From assembly GCA_022804995.1 (NCBI GenBank), contig JAAWUC010000004.1, positions 1 through 44,275 of the forward strand: a stretch of 44,275 bases of DNA, read 5' to 3'. This DNA comes from Oscillospiraceae bacterium (GTDB lineage: Bacteria > Bacillota > Clostridia > Oscillospirales > Oscillospiraceae). Position 1 is the first letter of the stretch, and every line of letters starts with the position of its first letter. The notes under the pieces are model-generated. The model was not told the DNA's origin and made no database searches. It saw only the letters and a program-made list of their open reading frames with translations. Both the position numbers and the translations under genes were made by a program. Shown in pieces: positions 14,584 to 22,297 of this stretch.

Positions 14584-15702
14584 TCACAGAGCAGGAAGTA
14601 TTACAGTAAAAGCCGTCAAGCCGTCCCTGCTCTCCGCTGTAATTGTTCCGTTGTGGAGCGTGATGATCTGCTTGGCGATGGCAAGGCCCAGCCCGGCCCC
14701 ATCTGTATTGCGCCCTGTGTCAAGCCTATAAAACTGTTCAAAGATGTGCTCTAATTTTTCTTTTGGAATTGTCCCGCCGTGATTGGAAAACTGTAATATG
14801 ACCTCGCCCTCGCCGTTTCTAGCCTCAATGGTAATCTCCGTTTGGCTGTAACTGTAAACGGCGGCGTTCCGCAAAAGATTGTCAAATACCCGCTGCATCT
14901 TGTCGGCGTCACATTTCAGCATCGTATCATCCGCAGCAACAAGGCGGCAAGTAAGGCCCTTTTCTTCTAAAAGCGGCCGAAACTCATAAACAAGCTGTTC
15001 CAGGAGGCGGGTCAGATTGATTTCCCGATATTGCAGTGTGATTGTGGACAGGTTATATTTAGCGATTTCCAAAAACTCGTTAATCAAGTCCTCCAAACGC
15101 TCCGCCTTGGCAAGAGAAATAGACAGGTACTTTTCCCTCAGTTCTTCCGAAATGAGTTTTTCGTCCCTTAGCAGGTTCAGATAACTAATAGAGGAGGCCA
15201 GGGGCGTTTTCAAGTCGTGGGCCAGATACATGACGAGGTCATTCTTTTTCTGTTCGGAAATCAGCATATCGCTTTTCTGCCGGTCAAATGTACGCTTTGC
15301 GATATTCATTTTCCGCTCAATGGGAAGCAGTTCCGGGGGTAGGGAAATTTCTCCAGGAGCGTCTTGAAGCAGATTTTCCATCCCCTTGTTGATTTCCTCA
15401 AAATACTTGGTAATCCAATAAAGAAAAACGGAAAGCAGGCCAATGAATACAGTCAGAACGGACAGTAAAATAATAGCATCCATGTGACTTCGAAATATCC
15501 GGTCATATAGGTTAAGGGCCGCGTCGTAGTCCATATCAAAGATACTTTGCAGGAGGGCCATTATCAAGTTTGCAAAATTACCCCGCAGGAGAACAGAGTA
15601 TATGATATAGATTATCAATGCGGAACTTACCAGCATAGCGATCGTGCGAAGGAAAATCTTAATGCGGAGTTGGCGAAACTCACTATTGCTTTTAGTTTTC
15701 AA
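14584..15702 (-). CDS. VanS-like sensor histidine kinase
   Basis: A 372-residue kinase. TM1 about 19-40, extracytoplasmic loop about 41-76, TM2 about 77-97, then a HAMP-like linker, the phosphoacceptor H162 in YLAHDLKTPLAS, and the ATPase domain with N box NLLRNAAVYS, G1 box and GAGLGLAIAKQI. The short loop and the NDLVMYLAHDLKTPL block are very like the VanS kinases of glycopeptide-resistance clusters. It overlaps the response regulator gene by 11 bases. No vanHAX-type ligase or dipeptidase gene is in the window, so it is better read as a relative that controls the adjacent ABC exporter. Confidence 0.9.
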   Translation of the reverse strand: MKTKSNSEFRQLRIKIFLRTIAMLVSSALIIYIIYSVLLRGNFANLIMALLQSIFDMDYDAALNLYDRIFRSHMDAIILLSVLTVFIGLLSVFLYWITKYFEEINKGMENLLQDAPGEISLPPELLPIERKMNIAKRTFDRQKSDMLISEQKKNDLVMYLAHDLKTPLASSISYLNLLRDEKLISEELREKYLSISLAKAERLEDLINEFLEIAKYNLSTITLQYREINLTRLLEQLVYEFRPLLEEKGLTCRLVAADDTMLKCDADKMQRVFDNLLRNAAVYSYSQTEITIEARNGEGEVILQFSNHGGTIPKEKLEHIFEQFYRLDTGRNTDGAGLGLAIAKQIITLHNGTITAESRDGLTAFTVILPAL

Positions 15703-16393
15703 TGGTATACCCTACCCCCCATACTGTTTTGATGAATTTAGGGCTTCTGGCCGGTTCTCCCATTTTCTCTCGTAACCGTCCAATGTGGGCCATGACGGTA
15801 TTGTTATTTTGCAGAAATTTCTCGCCCCATACCGCCTCGAACAATTCTTCGGAGGAAACGACGATCCCCTGCTGCTCGCAGAGATACCAGAGGACAGAAA
15901 ACTCAATAGGGGTCAACTGCAATTCTCTCCCAAATAGAAAACACTTGTGATTGTCTTTGTTAATAACAAGTCCTCGAATATCATATTCATGAGCCGGTTC
16001 TTTCGGTTTTGCCAGAGGATTGTTGTAGTGCATATACCGCCGCAGTTGCGTTTTTACTCTGGCAACAACCTCCAAAGGATTAAAAGGCTTCGTGATGTAA
16101 TCGTCTGCTCCGATAGTCAACCCCATAATCTTATCTCCATCCGCCACTTTTGCAGTCAGCATAATGATAGGGTAGTAGGATGTTTCTCTGATTTTTTTGC
16201 AGATTTCAAAGCCATCTGCATCCGGGAGCATCACATCCAAAATTGCCAAGTCTAAATGGGTGTGCTCAATACAGTCCAGAGCTTCCGCGCCGGTGTAAAA
16301 CTTATGGACGTTATAGCCATCGTTGGTGAGATAAAGTTCTATAATATCGGCCAGTTCCTTTTCATCGTCTACCACTAAAACGTTGATGCTCAT
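15692..16393 (-). CDS. VanR-like OmpR-family response regulator
   Basis: A 233-residue regulator. Receiver domain 1-120 with D9/D10, phosphoacceptor D53 (AILDVMLPDADG), T80 and K102 (ITKPFNPLEVVARVK). A winged-helix effector domain covers about 135-230 (LQLTPIEFSVLWYLCEQQGI; VMAHIGRLREKM; FIKTVWGVGYTIEN). The pattern follows VanR closely (ADDYITKPFxPLEVxARVKxQLRRY). AAGGAG lies before the ATG. It is first in the operon with the kinase and is preceded by four GAAAAT-like repeats and a TATAAT, so autoregulation is likely. Confidence 0.92.
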   Translation of the reverse strand: MSINVLVVDDEKELADIIELYLTNDGYNVHKFYTGAEALDCIEHTHLDLAILDVMLPDADGFEICKKIRETSYYPIIMLTAKVADGDKIMGLTIGADDYITKPFNPLEVVARVKTQLRRYMHYNNPLAKPKEPAHEYDIRGLVINKDNHKCFLFGRELQLTPIEFSVLWYLCEQQGIVVSSEELFEAVWGEKFLQNNNTVMAHIGRLREKMGEPARSPKFIKTVWGVGYTIEN

Positions 16394-16429
16394 TTTGTTG
16401 CTCCTTGTTTGAAAGACGGATTTGCAATT

Positions 16430-16480
16430 ATTATACCAGTAATTTTCTCAAATTTCCCTACGGATTTTCTTAAAATTTTC
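16430..16480 (-). promoter_or_regulatory. Promoter and predicted operator of the VanRS-like genes
   Basis: Reverse strand: GAAAAT (16480-16475), GAAAAT (16469-16464), GGAAAT (16457-16452) and GAAAAT (16447-16442) recur at 11, 12 and 10 bases, then TATAAT at 16435-16430. The boxes are in the -35 region, as expected for an OmpR-type activator. The core TAAGAAAATCCGTAGG almost repeats the array at 14560-14583. Confidence 0.7.
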
Positions 16481-16679
16481 CTACAGAGAAGGAAAAATCA
16501 TAATACAGCAGGAGGACATTACCTTCGAGGAAAAAGCCGGGAGAATTAAGTAAAATATGGCAAAATAGGAAGTATATAGACTTAAGGAAAGCAGGGAGAG
16601 AAGACCTCAAGGAGATACGCGGGCAGAGGGTAAAGCCTCCCTGGAGTGAAAAAAGTATGGCCGAAAGCCCGGGAGCCAC

Positions 16680-17131
16680 ATGGTCCTTACAGCGGAAGAA
16701 CAGGAGAATATCCGAAAAACCGTGGAAGAGAAAATACCGAAGGATTTCGGGATTGCCGGTAAGCTGTGGACATTAGGGCGAACGCGGCAATACATCCAGA
16801 AACAGTACCACAAAGCCATAAACGAACGGACACTGTCGGACTACACGAAGCGCTGGGGCATGAGCTGCCAGCGTCCGGCGAAGCGCGCCCGGAAACAGAA
16901 GCCTACAGGCATCTAAAGGTGGAAAAACAAGGTGTTCCTAGTCCTGAATAATCTTCACGGCAAGCTTGCCGCGTCCTGGCTGGAACACCACGATGAATAC
17001 TTGAATCATGCTTTGAAGATTTCTGTTCATTCAGGCCAACTGCCCTATACCAGAGAAGCTCTCTGTCATAAGATTCCGCCATTCATGCGGAGATTACAGC
17101 ATCGTCCGTCTCTCGCGTCCTGCTTTTTCTT
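16680..17131 (+). pseudogene. IS630-family transposase remnant
   Basis: Two broken pieces of one gene. Bases 16680-16916 encode the helix-turn-helix N-terminus (LTAEEQENIRKTVEEKIPKD; GKLWTLGRTRQYIQKQYHKA; CQRPAKRARKQKPTGI then stop). Bases 16932-17131 encode VFLVLNNLHGKLAASWLEHH, DEYLNHALK (the third DDE acidic residue region) and MRRLQHRPSLASCFF. The first two catalytic Asp blocks are deleted between them. A second, shorter copy lies inverted at 11785-11911. The stretch 16481-16679 before it holds no gene that I recognise and may include its eroded left end. Confidence 0.8.
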
Positions 17132-17235
17132 TCACTCAATGATTTCTTATCTTTCTATGCGGAGGTAATATTGTTTTCAACTTTGTAGGGAAAATCAATT
17201 TCCTTTCTTCCACACAATCGAAACGACAGAAACTC

Positions 17236-17272
17236 AAAAAAACGATACAGCCCTTGTAATGGGGCTATACCG
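17236..17272 (-). terminator. Terminator of the ttcA-like gene
   Basis: CGATACAGCCC (17243-17253) pairs imperfectly with GGGGCTATACCG (17261-17272). On the reverse strand the hairpin runs straight into seven Ts (17242-17236). Confidence 0.8.
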
Positions 17273-17327
17273 TCTAATCTGAAATTTCTTCCTTATCACC
17301 GCAAATCTGTCGCTCCGGGGGATTTTT

Positions 17328-18053
17328 CTATCGCTGCTGCTCCTCCAGGCTCCAGCCGTAGAGGGGATAGCGCTGAATCGCGCCAAAGATCTTCTTCTTC
17401 AAATTTGGATAGTGCTTGTCCAGCTCCAGAATCAGCTCCTTCGTCTCCTCCCGCTTGGTAGAGCCGTTGGCCGGGCAGGGGTTGTCCACTACCGGCAGCG
17501 CCAGCCGTTTGACCGCCCCCCGCACCTCCCGCTCCTGGACGTAGAGCAGGGGGCGGATTTGGGTCACGCCGCTGCGGTCCAGATACGTCACCGGCTGGAA
17601 GCAGCTGATGCGGCCCTCCAGGAAGAGGCTCATGAGCATGGTCTCCACCGCGTCGTCGTAGTGGTGGCCCAGGGCGATTTTGGAGATGCCCAGCCGGTTG
17701 AGCTCCGTGCTCAGAGCGCCCCGGCGGAGCTTGGCGCACAGGGAGCAGGGATTTTTCTCCTTCCGGTGGACAAAAACAATCTCGTAGATGGGCACCGGGA
17801 TCAGGCGGTAGGGCACCTCCAGCGCCTCGCAGAGCCGGGCGATGGCGGTGAAGTCCACCCCCGGCGCGCCGCTGTCGATGGTCAGGGCCGTTACCTGAAA
17901 TTTTTTCGGGTAGAAGTCCCGGAGCTTGGCCAGCGCCGCCAGGGTGAGGACCGAGTCCTTCCCTCCGCTGACCCCTACGGCTACGGTTTCGCCGTCCTCA
18001 ATCATATTGTAATCCTCCACACACCGGCGGACCAGGGACAGAATGTGCTGCAT
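17328..18053 (-). CDS. ttcA: TtcA-like tRNA sulfurtransferase / PP-loop ATPase
   Basis: A 241-residue protein. PP-loop GVSGGKDSVLTLAAL at about 28-42 (ATP pyrophosphatase), CSLCAKLRRG with the CxxC at about 102-105, GHHYDDAVETMLMSLF and PLLYVQEREVR in the order of the TtcA/TtuA family, and a final cysteine in DNPCPANGS. TtcA makes 2-thiocytidine at tRNA position 32, using adenylation and an Fe-S cluster held by the CxxC and a third cysteine. The cytidine-32 specificity is inferred from family resemblance. It is a single-gene unit with a terminator, transcribed away from rplM. Confidence 0.85.
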   Translation of the reverse strand: MQHILSLVRRCVEDYNMIEDGETVAVGVSGGKDSVLTLAALAKLRDFYPKKFQVTALTIDSGAPGVDFTAIARLCEALEVPYRLIPVPIYEIVFVHRKEKNPCSLCAKLRRGALSTELNRLGISKIALGHHYDDAVETMLMSLFLEGRISCFQPVTYLDRSGVTQIRPLLYVQEREVRGAVKRLALPVVDNPCPANGSTKREETKELILELDKHYPNLKKKIFGAIQRYPLYGWSLEEQQR

Positions 18054-18157
18054 AGGGGCGCCTCCTTGGAAAAGAAAAATTGAAAACGAGAAAACAGCAG
18101 GAAAGAAAAGAAATCAGGCGATAGAGAAAGTATTCTATGTGGTAAATGAAAATCGTG

Positions 18158-18186
18158 TTGACAAACCGCCGGCACTGTGGTATAAA
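18158..18186 (+). promoter_or_regulatory. Promoter of rplM-rpsI
   Basis: TTGACA (18158-18163), 17 bases, TATAAA (18181-18186), about 50 bases before the L13 leader structure. Confidence 0.8.
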
Positions 18187-18238
18187 TAATCCTGCCGCGA
18201 ATTGGTATTGTACCTGATTTCCGGCAAAAAAACAAGAC

Positions 18239-18294
18239 TTCCTTCGATGACGAAGCCGCAGGAAGCAATTCCTGCCCTTTCGTAATCGAAGGAA
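18239..18294 (+). ncRNA. Ribosomal protein L13 leader
   Basis: TTCCTTCGAT (18239-18248) pairs with ATCGAAGGAA (18285-18294). Inside it ACGAAG faces CTTTCGT, and an inner hairpin GCAGGAA / TTCCTGC (18258-18275, loop GCAA) tops the structure. Position and shape fit the autoregulatory L13 leader found before rplM in Firmicutes, where L13 binds its own mRNA. The outer stem ends 6 bases before the GGAG ribosome site region, so binding could block initiation. Confidence 0.75.
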
Positions 18295-18313
18295 CGAAAA
18301 GGAGATTGCAGCA

Positions 18314-18742
18314 ATGTCCACTTTTATGGCGAACAAGAGCAACATCGTCCGCAAGTGGTACGTCGTTGACGCCGCTGGGAAGACCCTGGGGTCCACCGCC
18401 GTCATCGTCGCCGACCTGCTCCGCGGCAAGCGCAAGCCCACCTATACCCCCCACGCCGACTGCGGCGACAACGTCATCGTTATCAACGCCGGCAAGGCGG
18501 TGCTCACCGGCAAGAAGCTGGAGCAGAAGATGTACCGCACCCACTCCGGCTGGGTGGGCGGTTTGAAGGAGACCAAGTACAAGGACATGATGGAGAAGAA
18601 GCCCGAGCTGGCTATGCGCGTGGCGGTCCGCGGCATGATGCCCCGGAACATCATCACCAAGGACTCCCTCAAGCGGCTCCACATCTATGCCGGCGATACC
18701 CACGAGCATCAGGCCCAGAAGCCCGAGCTCTATGCGGAATAA
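18314..18742 (+). CDS. rplM: 50S ribosomal protein L13
   Basis: A 142-residue protein, the usual length. WYVVDAAGKTLGSTAVIVAD, RGKRKPTYTPHADCGDNVIV, INAGKAVLTGKKLEQKMYRT, and AVRGMMPRN near the end are diagnostic of uL13. It sits on domain II of 23S rRNA and is an early assembly protein. AAAGGAG lies 9 bases before the start. It is cotranscribed with rpsI (14-base gap), the conserved bacterial rplM-rpsI pair, and preceded by the L13 leader and a strong promoter. Confidence 0.97.
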   Translation: MSTFMANKSNIVRKWYVVDAAGKTLGSTAVIVADLLRGKRKPTYTPHADCGDNVIVINAGKAVLTGKKLEQKMYRTHSGWVGGLKETKYKDMMEKKPELAMRVAVRGMMPRNIITKDSLKRLHIYAGDTHEHQAQKPELYAE

Positions 18743-18756
18743 GGAGGTAGAGGAAT

Positions 18757-19161
18757 ATGTATCAGTCTAAGAAGCCCTATCTGTACGGCACTGGCCGGAG
18801 AAAGTCCTCTGTCGCCCGCGTCCACGTTTTCCCCAACGGTTCCGGCTCTATTACTATCAACGGCCGGAATATTGATGAGTACTTCGGGTTGGACACCCTG
18901 AAGATGATCGTCCGTCAGCCCCTGGTGGCCACCGCCTCTGAGGGCAAGGTGGATATCGTCGCCACCGTCAAGGGCGGCGGCGTCAGCGGCCAGGCCGGTG
19001 CTCTGCGCCACGGCATTGCCCGGGCCCTGCTGCTGGCCAGCGATGAGTACCGTCCTATTTTGAAGAAGGCCGGTCTGCTCACCCGTGATCCCCGCATGAA
19101 GGAGCGCAAGAAGTACGGCCTGAAGGCCGCGCGAAGAGCGCCTCAGTTCTCCAAGCGCTGA
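18757..19161 (+). CDS. rpsI: 30S ribosomal protein S9
   Basis: A 134-residue protein. [20 protein letters not shown] at the start, [20 protein letters not shown] in the middle and the basic tail [20 protein letters not shown] followed by FSKR. The terminal Lys-Arg contacts the P-site tRNA anticodon stem in bacterial ribosomes. AAGGAGG lies 9 bases before the ATG. It is the second gene of the rplM operon, followed 9 bases later by a rho-independent terminator. Confidence 0.97.
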   Translation: MYQSKKPYLYGTGRRKSSVARVHVFPNGSGSITINGRNIDEYFGLDTLKMIVRQPLVATASEGKVDIVATVKGGGVSGQAGALRHGIARALLLASDEYRPILKKAGLLTRDPRMKERKKYGLKAARRAPQFSKR

Positions 19162-19170
19162 GTATACAGC

Positions 19171-19205
19171 AAAACCCCCGGAGTCACGGCTTCGGGGGTT
19201 TTTTA
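19171..19205 (+). terminator. Terminator of rplM-rpsI
   Basis: AACCCCCG / CGGGGGTT stem followed by a run of six Ts, 9 bases after rpsI. Confidence 0.9.
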
Positions 19206-19208
19206 TGC

Positions 19209-19580
19209 TCAGGGGCAGGGAACCTTGGCCTTGTCAGAGAGGAGATCCAGCCACTTCTGACGGCCCATCATGGAAAATTTCTTTGTACACAGTTTGTCGT
19301 CCTGATAGGTAATTTTGACGGCGATGGGCCAGATAACGGCAAAGCCCTTCTCCAGCTGGCGGATTTGGCTGTAGGGAATGACAATATCGTCGCCCCAGCC
19401 CTGCCAGATAAATTTCTCCTGGGTAAAGTAGGCCTTGCCCGCCAGCCACCGGCCCGCCAGGGGGCCCAGAAGGGCTCTGTAATAGTTGGACTCCACTACA
19501 TCGAGGCAGCTGTCGCCTGGGGCCAGCAGACCCGACTCATTGAGCGCCTTTTTAAGCTTTTCCTTTTTGGCTTCGTTCAT
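19209..19580 (-). CDS. Small PH/GRAM-like protein, function unknown
   Basis: A 123-residue soluble protein without signal peptide or membrane segments. The middle (YYRALLGPLAGRWLAGKAYF; TQEKFIWQGWGDDIVIPYSQ; IRQLEKGFAVIWPIAVKITY) has the strand-turn pattern of bacterial PH or GRAM-like domains (an 'expressed at membrane' fold often in Clostridia), ending in the FSMMGRQKWLDLL helix. This is a fold guess from pattern only. It converges on rpsI and shares the intergenic hairpin. I do not recognise a specific family. Confidence 0.65.
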   Translation of the reverse strand: MNEAKKEKLKKALNESGLLAPGDSCLDVVESNYYRALLGPLAGRWLAGKAYFTQEKFIWQGWGDDIVIPYSQIRQLEKGFAVIWPIAVKITYQDDKLCTKKFSMMGRQKWLDLLSDKAKVPCP

Positions 19581-19645
19581 GATTCCCGTATCCTTTCCTA
19601 GATCTCCCTGTTTTTGGAATAGTGCCTGTTTATTTTACTACACAG

Positions 19646-19684
19646 AAACAGAGATTGCAAGAAAAATTCTTGCAATCTCTGTTT
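19646..19684 (-). terminator. Long perfect hairpin after the XRE regulator gene
   Basis: An 18-bp perfect stem (AAACAGAGATTGCAAGAA / TTCTTGCAATCTCTGTTT) with a 3-base loop, about 40 bases past the XRE gene stop. There is no long T run, so termination is likely but not certain. Confidence 0.6.
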
Positions 19685-19722
19685 GAACGAATCTGACAAA
19701 CAGGGGGAACCAGCGTGATCAC

Positions 19723-20517
19723 CTAGCAGCGCTGCTCGTATCGCCGCCCCACCACATAGATAGGCACGAACATCCCCTCCAGGGTGGCCGTCAGCCCGGC
19801 CAGCAGCGTCACAATATGCACCACCATCCACGGGGCCTCCAGCCACTCCAGCGCCAGCCACAGGACCAGATACACCGGCACCCAGCCCGCCAGAACCGCG
19901 CAGGACCAGACCCGCAGGGCGTTGAGGATGTGGGGCCAGTTGTTGTTGTTGAACCGCACCCCCGGCACGTTGAGATGAAAGGCCCCGTCGCTGACAAAGT
20001 TGAGCCGGTACTGGTCGTAGAACACCGGCAGCTTCTCCACGCTGAAAAAGGCGTAGTACACCCCGAAAAACAGCCCAAAGAAGGGGACCAGCCAGAGCAT
20101 CACCGCCTCGTCGGAGAAGATGGGCACAAACCGCGCGGCGATCCTCATCTCCACCGCGAAGGCCAGGAGCGACAGTCCCAGCCGTTTTCCCCACAGCCGC
20201 CGGCTCTCCCTCTGCGCCTCCCGCTCCTCCACCCGCAGCTCCAGAGTGCCGCCCACCAGGGGCTCCACCTCCGCCACCGTCAGCGACTGGTCCGGGGCCA
20301 CACGCTCCCCCATGAGCAGCTCCGTGACCGTCACGCCGAACAGCTCCGCCAGAGGCCGCAGCAGAGAGATATCCGGCAGGCTGAGGGCCCGCTCCCACTT
20401 GCTCACCGCCTTGTCGGAGACATAAAGCGCCTCTGCCAGCTCCCGCTGGGTCATCCCCCGCTCCCGCCGGAGCTGGGACAGAAATGTGCCGAATTTTTCT
20501 TTGTCGATGTCGTACAT
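19723..20517 (-). CDS. XRE-family regulator with membrane domain
   Basis: A 264-residue protein. N-terminal helix-turn-helix at about 7-62 (FLSQLRRERGMTQRELAEAL; YVSDKAVSKWERALSLPDIS), of the Cro/CI type common in Firmicutes. From about 105 there are several hydrophobic segments (LGLSLLAFAVEMRIA; LWLVPFFGLFFGVYYAFF; AVLAGWVPVYLVLWLALEWL; VHIVTLLAGLTATLEGMFV), so it is a membrane-tethered regulator. The frame is open to 20568 but ATG 20517 has AAGGAGG 9 bases before it. It lies downstream of the BceRS-like genes in the same direction; the 106-base gap makes a shared transcript uncertain. Confidence 0.85.
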   Translation of the reverse strand: MYDIDKEKFGTFLSQLRRERGMTQRELAEALYVSDKAVSKWERALSLPDISLLRPLAELFGVTVTELLMGERVAPDQSLTVAEVEPLVGGTLELRVEEREAQRESRRLWGKRLGLSLLAFAVEMRIAARFVPIFSDEAVMLWLVPFFGLFFGVYYAFFSVEKLPVFYDQYRLNFVSDGAFHLNVPGVRFNNNNWPHILNALRVWSCAVLAGWVPVYLVLWLALEWLEAPWMVVHIVTLLAGLTATLEGMFVPIYVVGRRYEQRC

Positions 20518-20623
20518 TCCAAGCACCTCCTTGCCTCCCAGTGTACCGCGGCACCTGGAATTTGGCAACCGACTGGCGGTAGAATCCTGTATTTCCAGGG
20601 CTCTGAGGCCGGTCTGCCCGCCG

Positions 20624-21607
20624 TTACTCCACCTCCAGACGGGTTCTTGCCAGCCCGATGGTGATCCGGGTTCCCCGGCCCGGCTCGGACACGGCGGTGA
20701 TGGTGTGGCCTAGCCGGCGGCAGATCTCCCGGCACAGGTGCAGGCCGATGCCCGTGGACCGCTTCTCCAGCCGTCCGTTGCCTCCGGTGAAGCCCTTCTC
20801 AAAAATCCGGGGCAGGTCCTCGGGCGCGATGCCCACGCCGTCATCCTCGATGATCAGCCAATCCCCCTCCCGGGCGTAAACCCGGACGTGCCCGCCGGGG
20901 GCGTACTTCACCGCGTTGGACAGCGCCTGCTCCACCACCAGCTGGAGCCACTTCTCATCCGTCAGGGCCCGCAGGTCCATCTCCTCCACCTCCAGGGACA
21001 CCCGGCCACGGATAAACAGCTGGGCATATTTTCTGGCCGCCTGCCGGACCACGTCCGCCACGGCGACCTCACGGATCACATAGTCGGTGCTCTCGCTGCC
21101 CAGCCGGAGGTAGCTCAGGGCCAGCTGAGCGTACTGCTCCACCCGGAACAGCTCCGCCCGCAGCTCCCGGTCCCGGTCCGTGTCCTCCAGCAGCAGCCCC
21201 ATGGCGGCGATGGGCGTCTTGATCTGGTGGATCCAGAGGGTGTAGTAGTCCAGGGCCTCCCGCTGCCGCCGGTCCGCCTCGCTCACCGCCGTCCGGCGGT
21301 CCTCCAGCAGCTCCCGCAGCAGCTCCTGGTACAGCGTCTCCTGAAGCCCCCGGCTCTCCGGCAGGTACCCCAGCAGCAGATGGACCTCTCCCCGCAGGCT
21401 CTCCAGCAGAGCCGTCCGCCGCCGCCAGCGGGCCCAGTCCACCACGCCCCATAGGGCCAGCAGCGTCCCGCACAGCAGGGAGGCGTAGCCCACAGCCTCC
21501 ACCGGCAGATCATACAGCGCCAGCACCAGGGCAAAAACCCCCGCGCACAGCCCCGCCAGCAGCAGAACCCAGCACCGCTCCCCCAGGTAAGCAAAAAAAT
21601 GCCTCAC
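20624..21607 (-). CDS. BceS-like intramembrane-sensing histidine kinase
   Basis: A 327-residue kinase. Two close transmembrane helices (about 12-31 and 37-56) with almost no extracellular loop, the hallmark of intramembrane-sensing kinases. H-box YTLWIHQIKTPIAAMGLLL with H127, N box VEQALSNAVKYAPGG, then DDGVGIAPEDLPRIFEKGFT and RSTGIGLHLCREI. Start is GTG at 21607, overlapping the response regulator stop (GTGA). BceS-type kinases normally sense flux through a BceAB-type ABC transporter; no such transporter is next to it here. Confidence 0.9.
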   Translation of the reverse strand: MRHFFAYLGERCWVLLLAGLCAGVFALVLALYDLPVEAVGYASLLCGTLLALWGVVDWARWRRRTALLESLRGEVHLLLGYLPESRGLQETLYQELLRELLEDRRTAVSEADRRQREALDYYTLWIHQIKTPIAAMGLLLEDTDRDRELRAELFRVEQYAQLALSYLRLGSESTDYVIREVAVADVVRQAARKYAQLFIRGRVSLEVEEMDLRALTDEKWLQLVVEQALSNAVKYAPGGHVRVYAREGDWLIIEDDGVGIAPEDLPRIFEKGFTGGNGRLEKRSTGIGLHLCREICRRLGHTITAVSEPGRGTRITIGLARTRLEVE

Positions 21608-22275
21608 TCCACCAGATACCCCATTCCCTTTTTAGTCCGCACGAAATCCGTAAGCCCGATCTCCTCCAGCCGCCGCCGGAGCCGGGCCACGTTCACCGTC
21701 AGGGTGTTTTCGTCCACAAAGCTGTCCGTCTCCCACAGCTTCTGCATCAGGGCGTCCCGGGAGACTGTACGGCCCCTGTGATCCATGAGCACCTGCAAAA
21801 TCCGGTACTCATTCCGGGTCAGCTCCAGCTTCTTCCCCTGATAGGTCAGGGAGTTGTCCCCGGTGTCCAGCACCGCACCCCGGCACTCCAGCACCGCCGC
21901 AGCGCCGCCGAAGTCGTAGGTCCGCCGCAGCATGGCCTGGATCTTCGCCGTAAGAACCTCCAGATCGAAGGGCTTCGCCACAAAGTCGTCCCCGCCCATG
22001 GTCATAGCCATGACAATATTCATGTTGTCGGAGGCGGAGGAGAGAAAGATAACGGGCACCCGGCTCACCCGCCGCAGCTCCGTACACCAGTGGTATCCGT
22101 TGCGGAAGGGGAGCCCGATGTCCAGCAGAACCAGATGGGGCGCGAAGGCCAGCAGCTCCTCCAGCACATTGGTAAAATCCCCGGCCTTCCGGACCTCCCA
22201 CCCCCAGGTTCCCAGGTGGCGGAGCAGGGCTCCGGCAATAGCCTCGTCGTCCTCTATCAGGAAAATCTTGTACAT
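21604..22275 (-). CDS. BceR-like OmpR-family response regulator
   Basis: A 223-residue regulator. Receiver domain with E8/D9/D10, phosphoacceptor D52 (LVLLDIGLPFRNGY), DFVAKPFDLEVLTAKI, and winged-helix domain LELTRNEYRILQVLMDHRGR...TLTVNVARLRRRLEEIGLTD FVRTKKGMGY. The RTKKGxGY end is typical of BceR/VraR-like regulators of bacitracin-type responses. GGGAGG precedes the ATG. It begins 22 bases after the DUF4364 gene, so DUF4364-regulator-kinase are probably one operon. Confidence 0.92.
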   Translation of the reverse strand: MYKIFLIEDDEAIAGALLRHLGTWGWEVRKAGDFTNVLEELLAFAPHLVLLDIGLPFRNGYHWCTELRRVSRVPVIFLSSASDNMNIVMAMTMGGDDFVAKPFDLEVLTAKIQAMLRRTYDFGGAAAVLECRGAVLDTGDNSLTYQGKKLELTRNEYRILQVLMDHRGRTVSRDALMQKLWETDSFVDENTLTVNVARLRRRLEEIGLTDFVRTKKGMGYLVE

Positions 22276-22297
22276 ACAGCGCCTCCCTGCCGGCGGC

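Noticed and set aside
12305-16393. Vancomycin-resistance cluster
   Set aside because: Only VanR/VanS-like regulators are present. There is no D-Ala-D-Lac or D-Ala-D-Ser ligase, VanH dehydrogenase or VanX/VanY peptidase, so resistance cannot be claimed.
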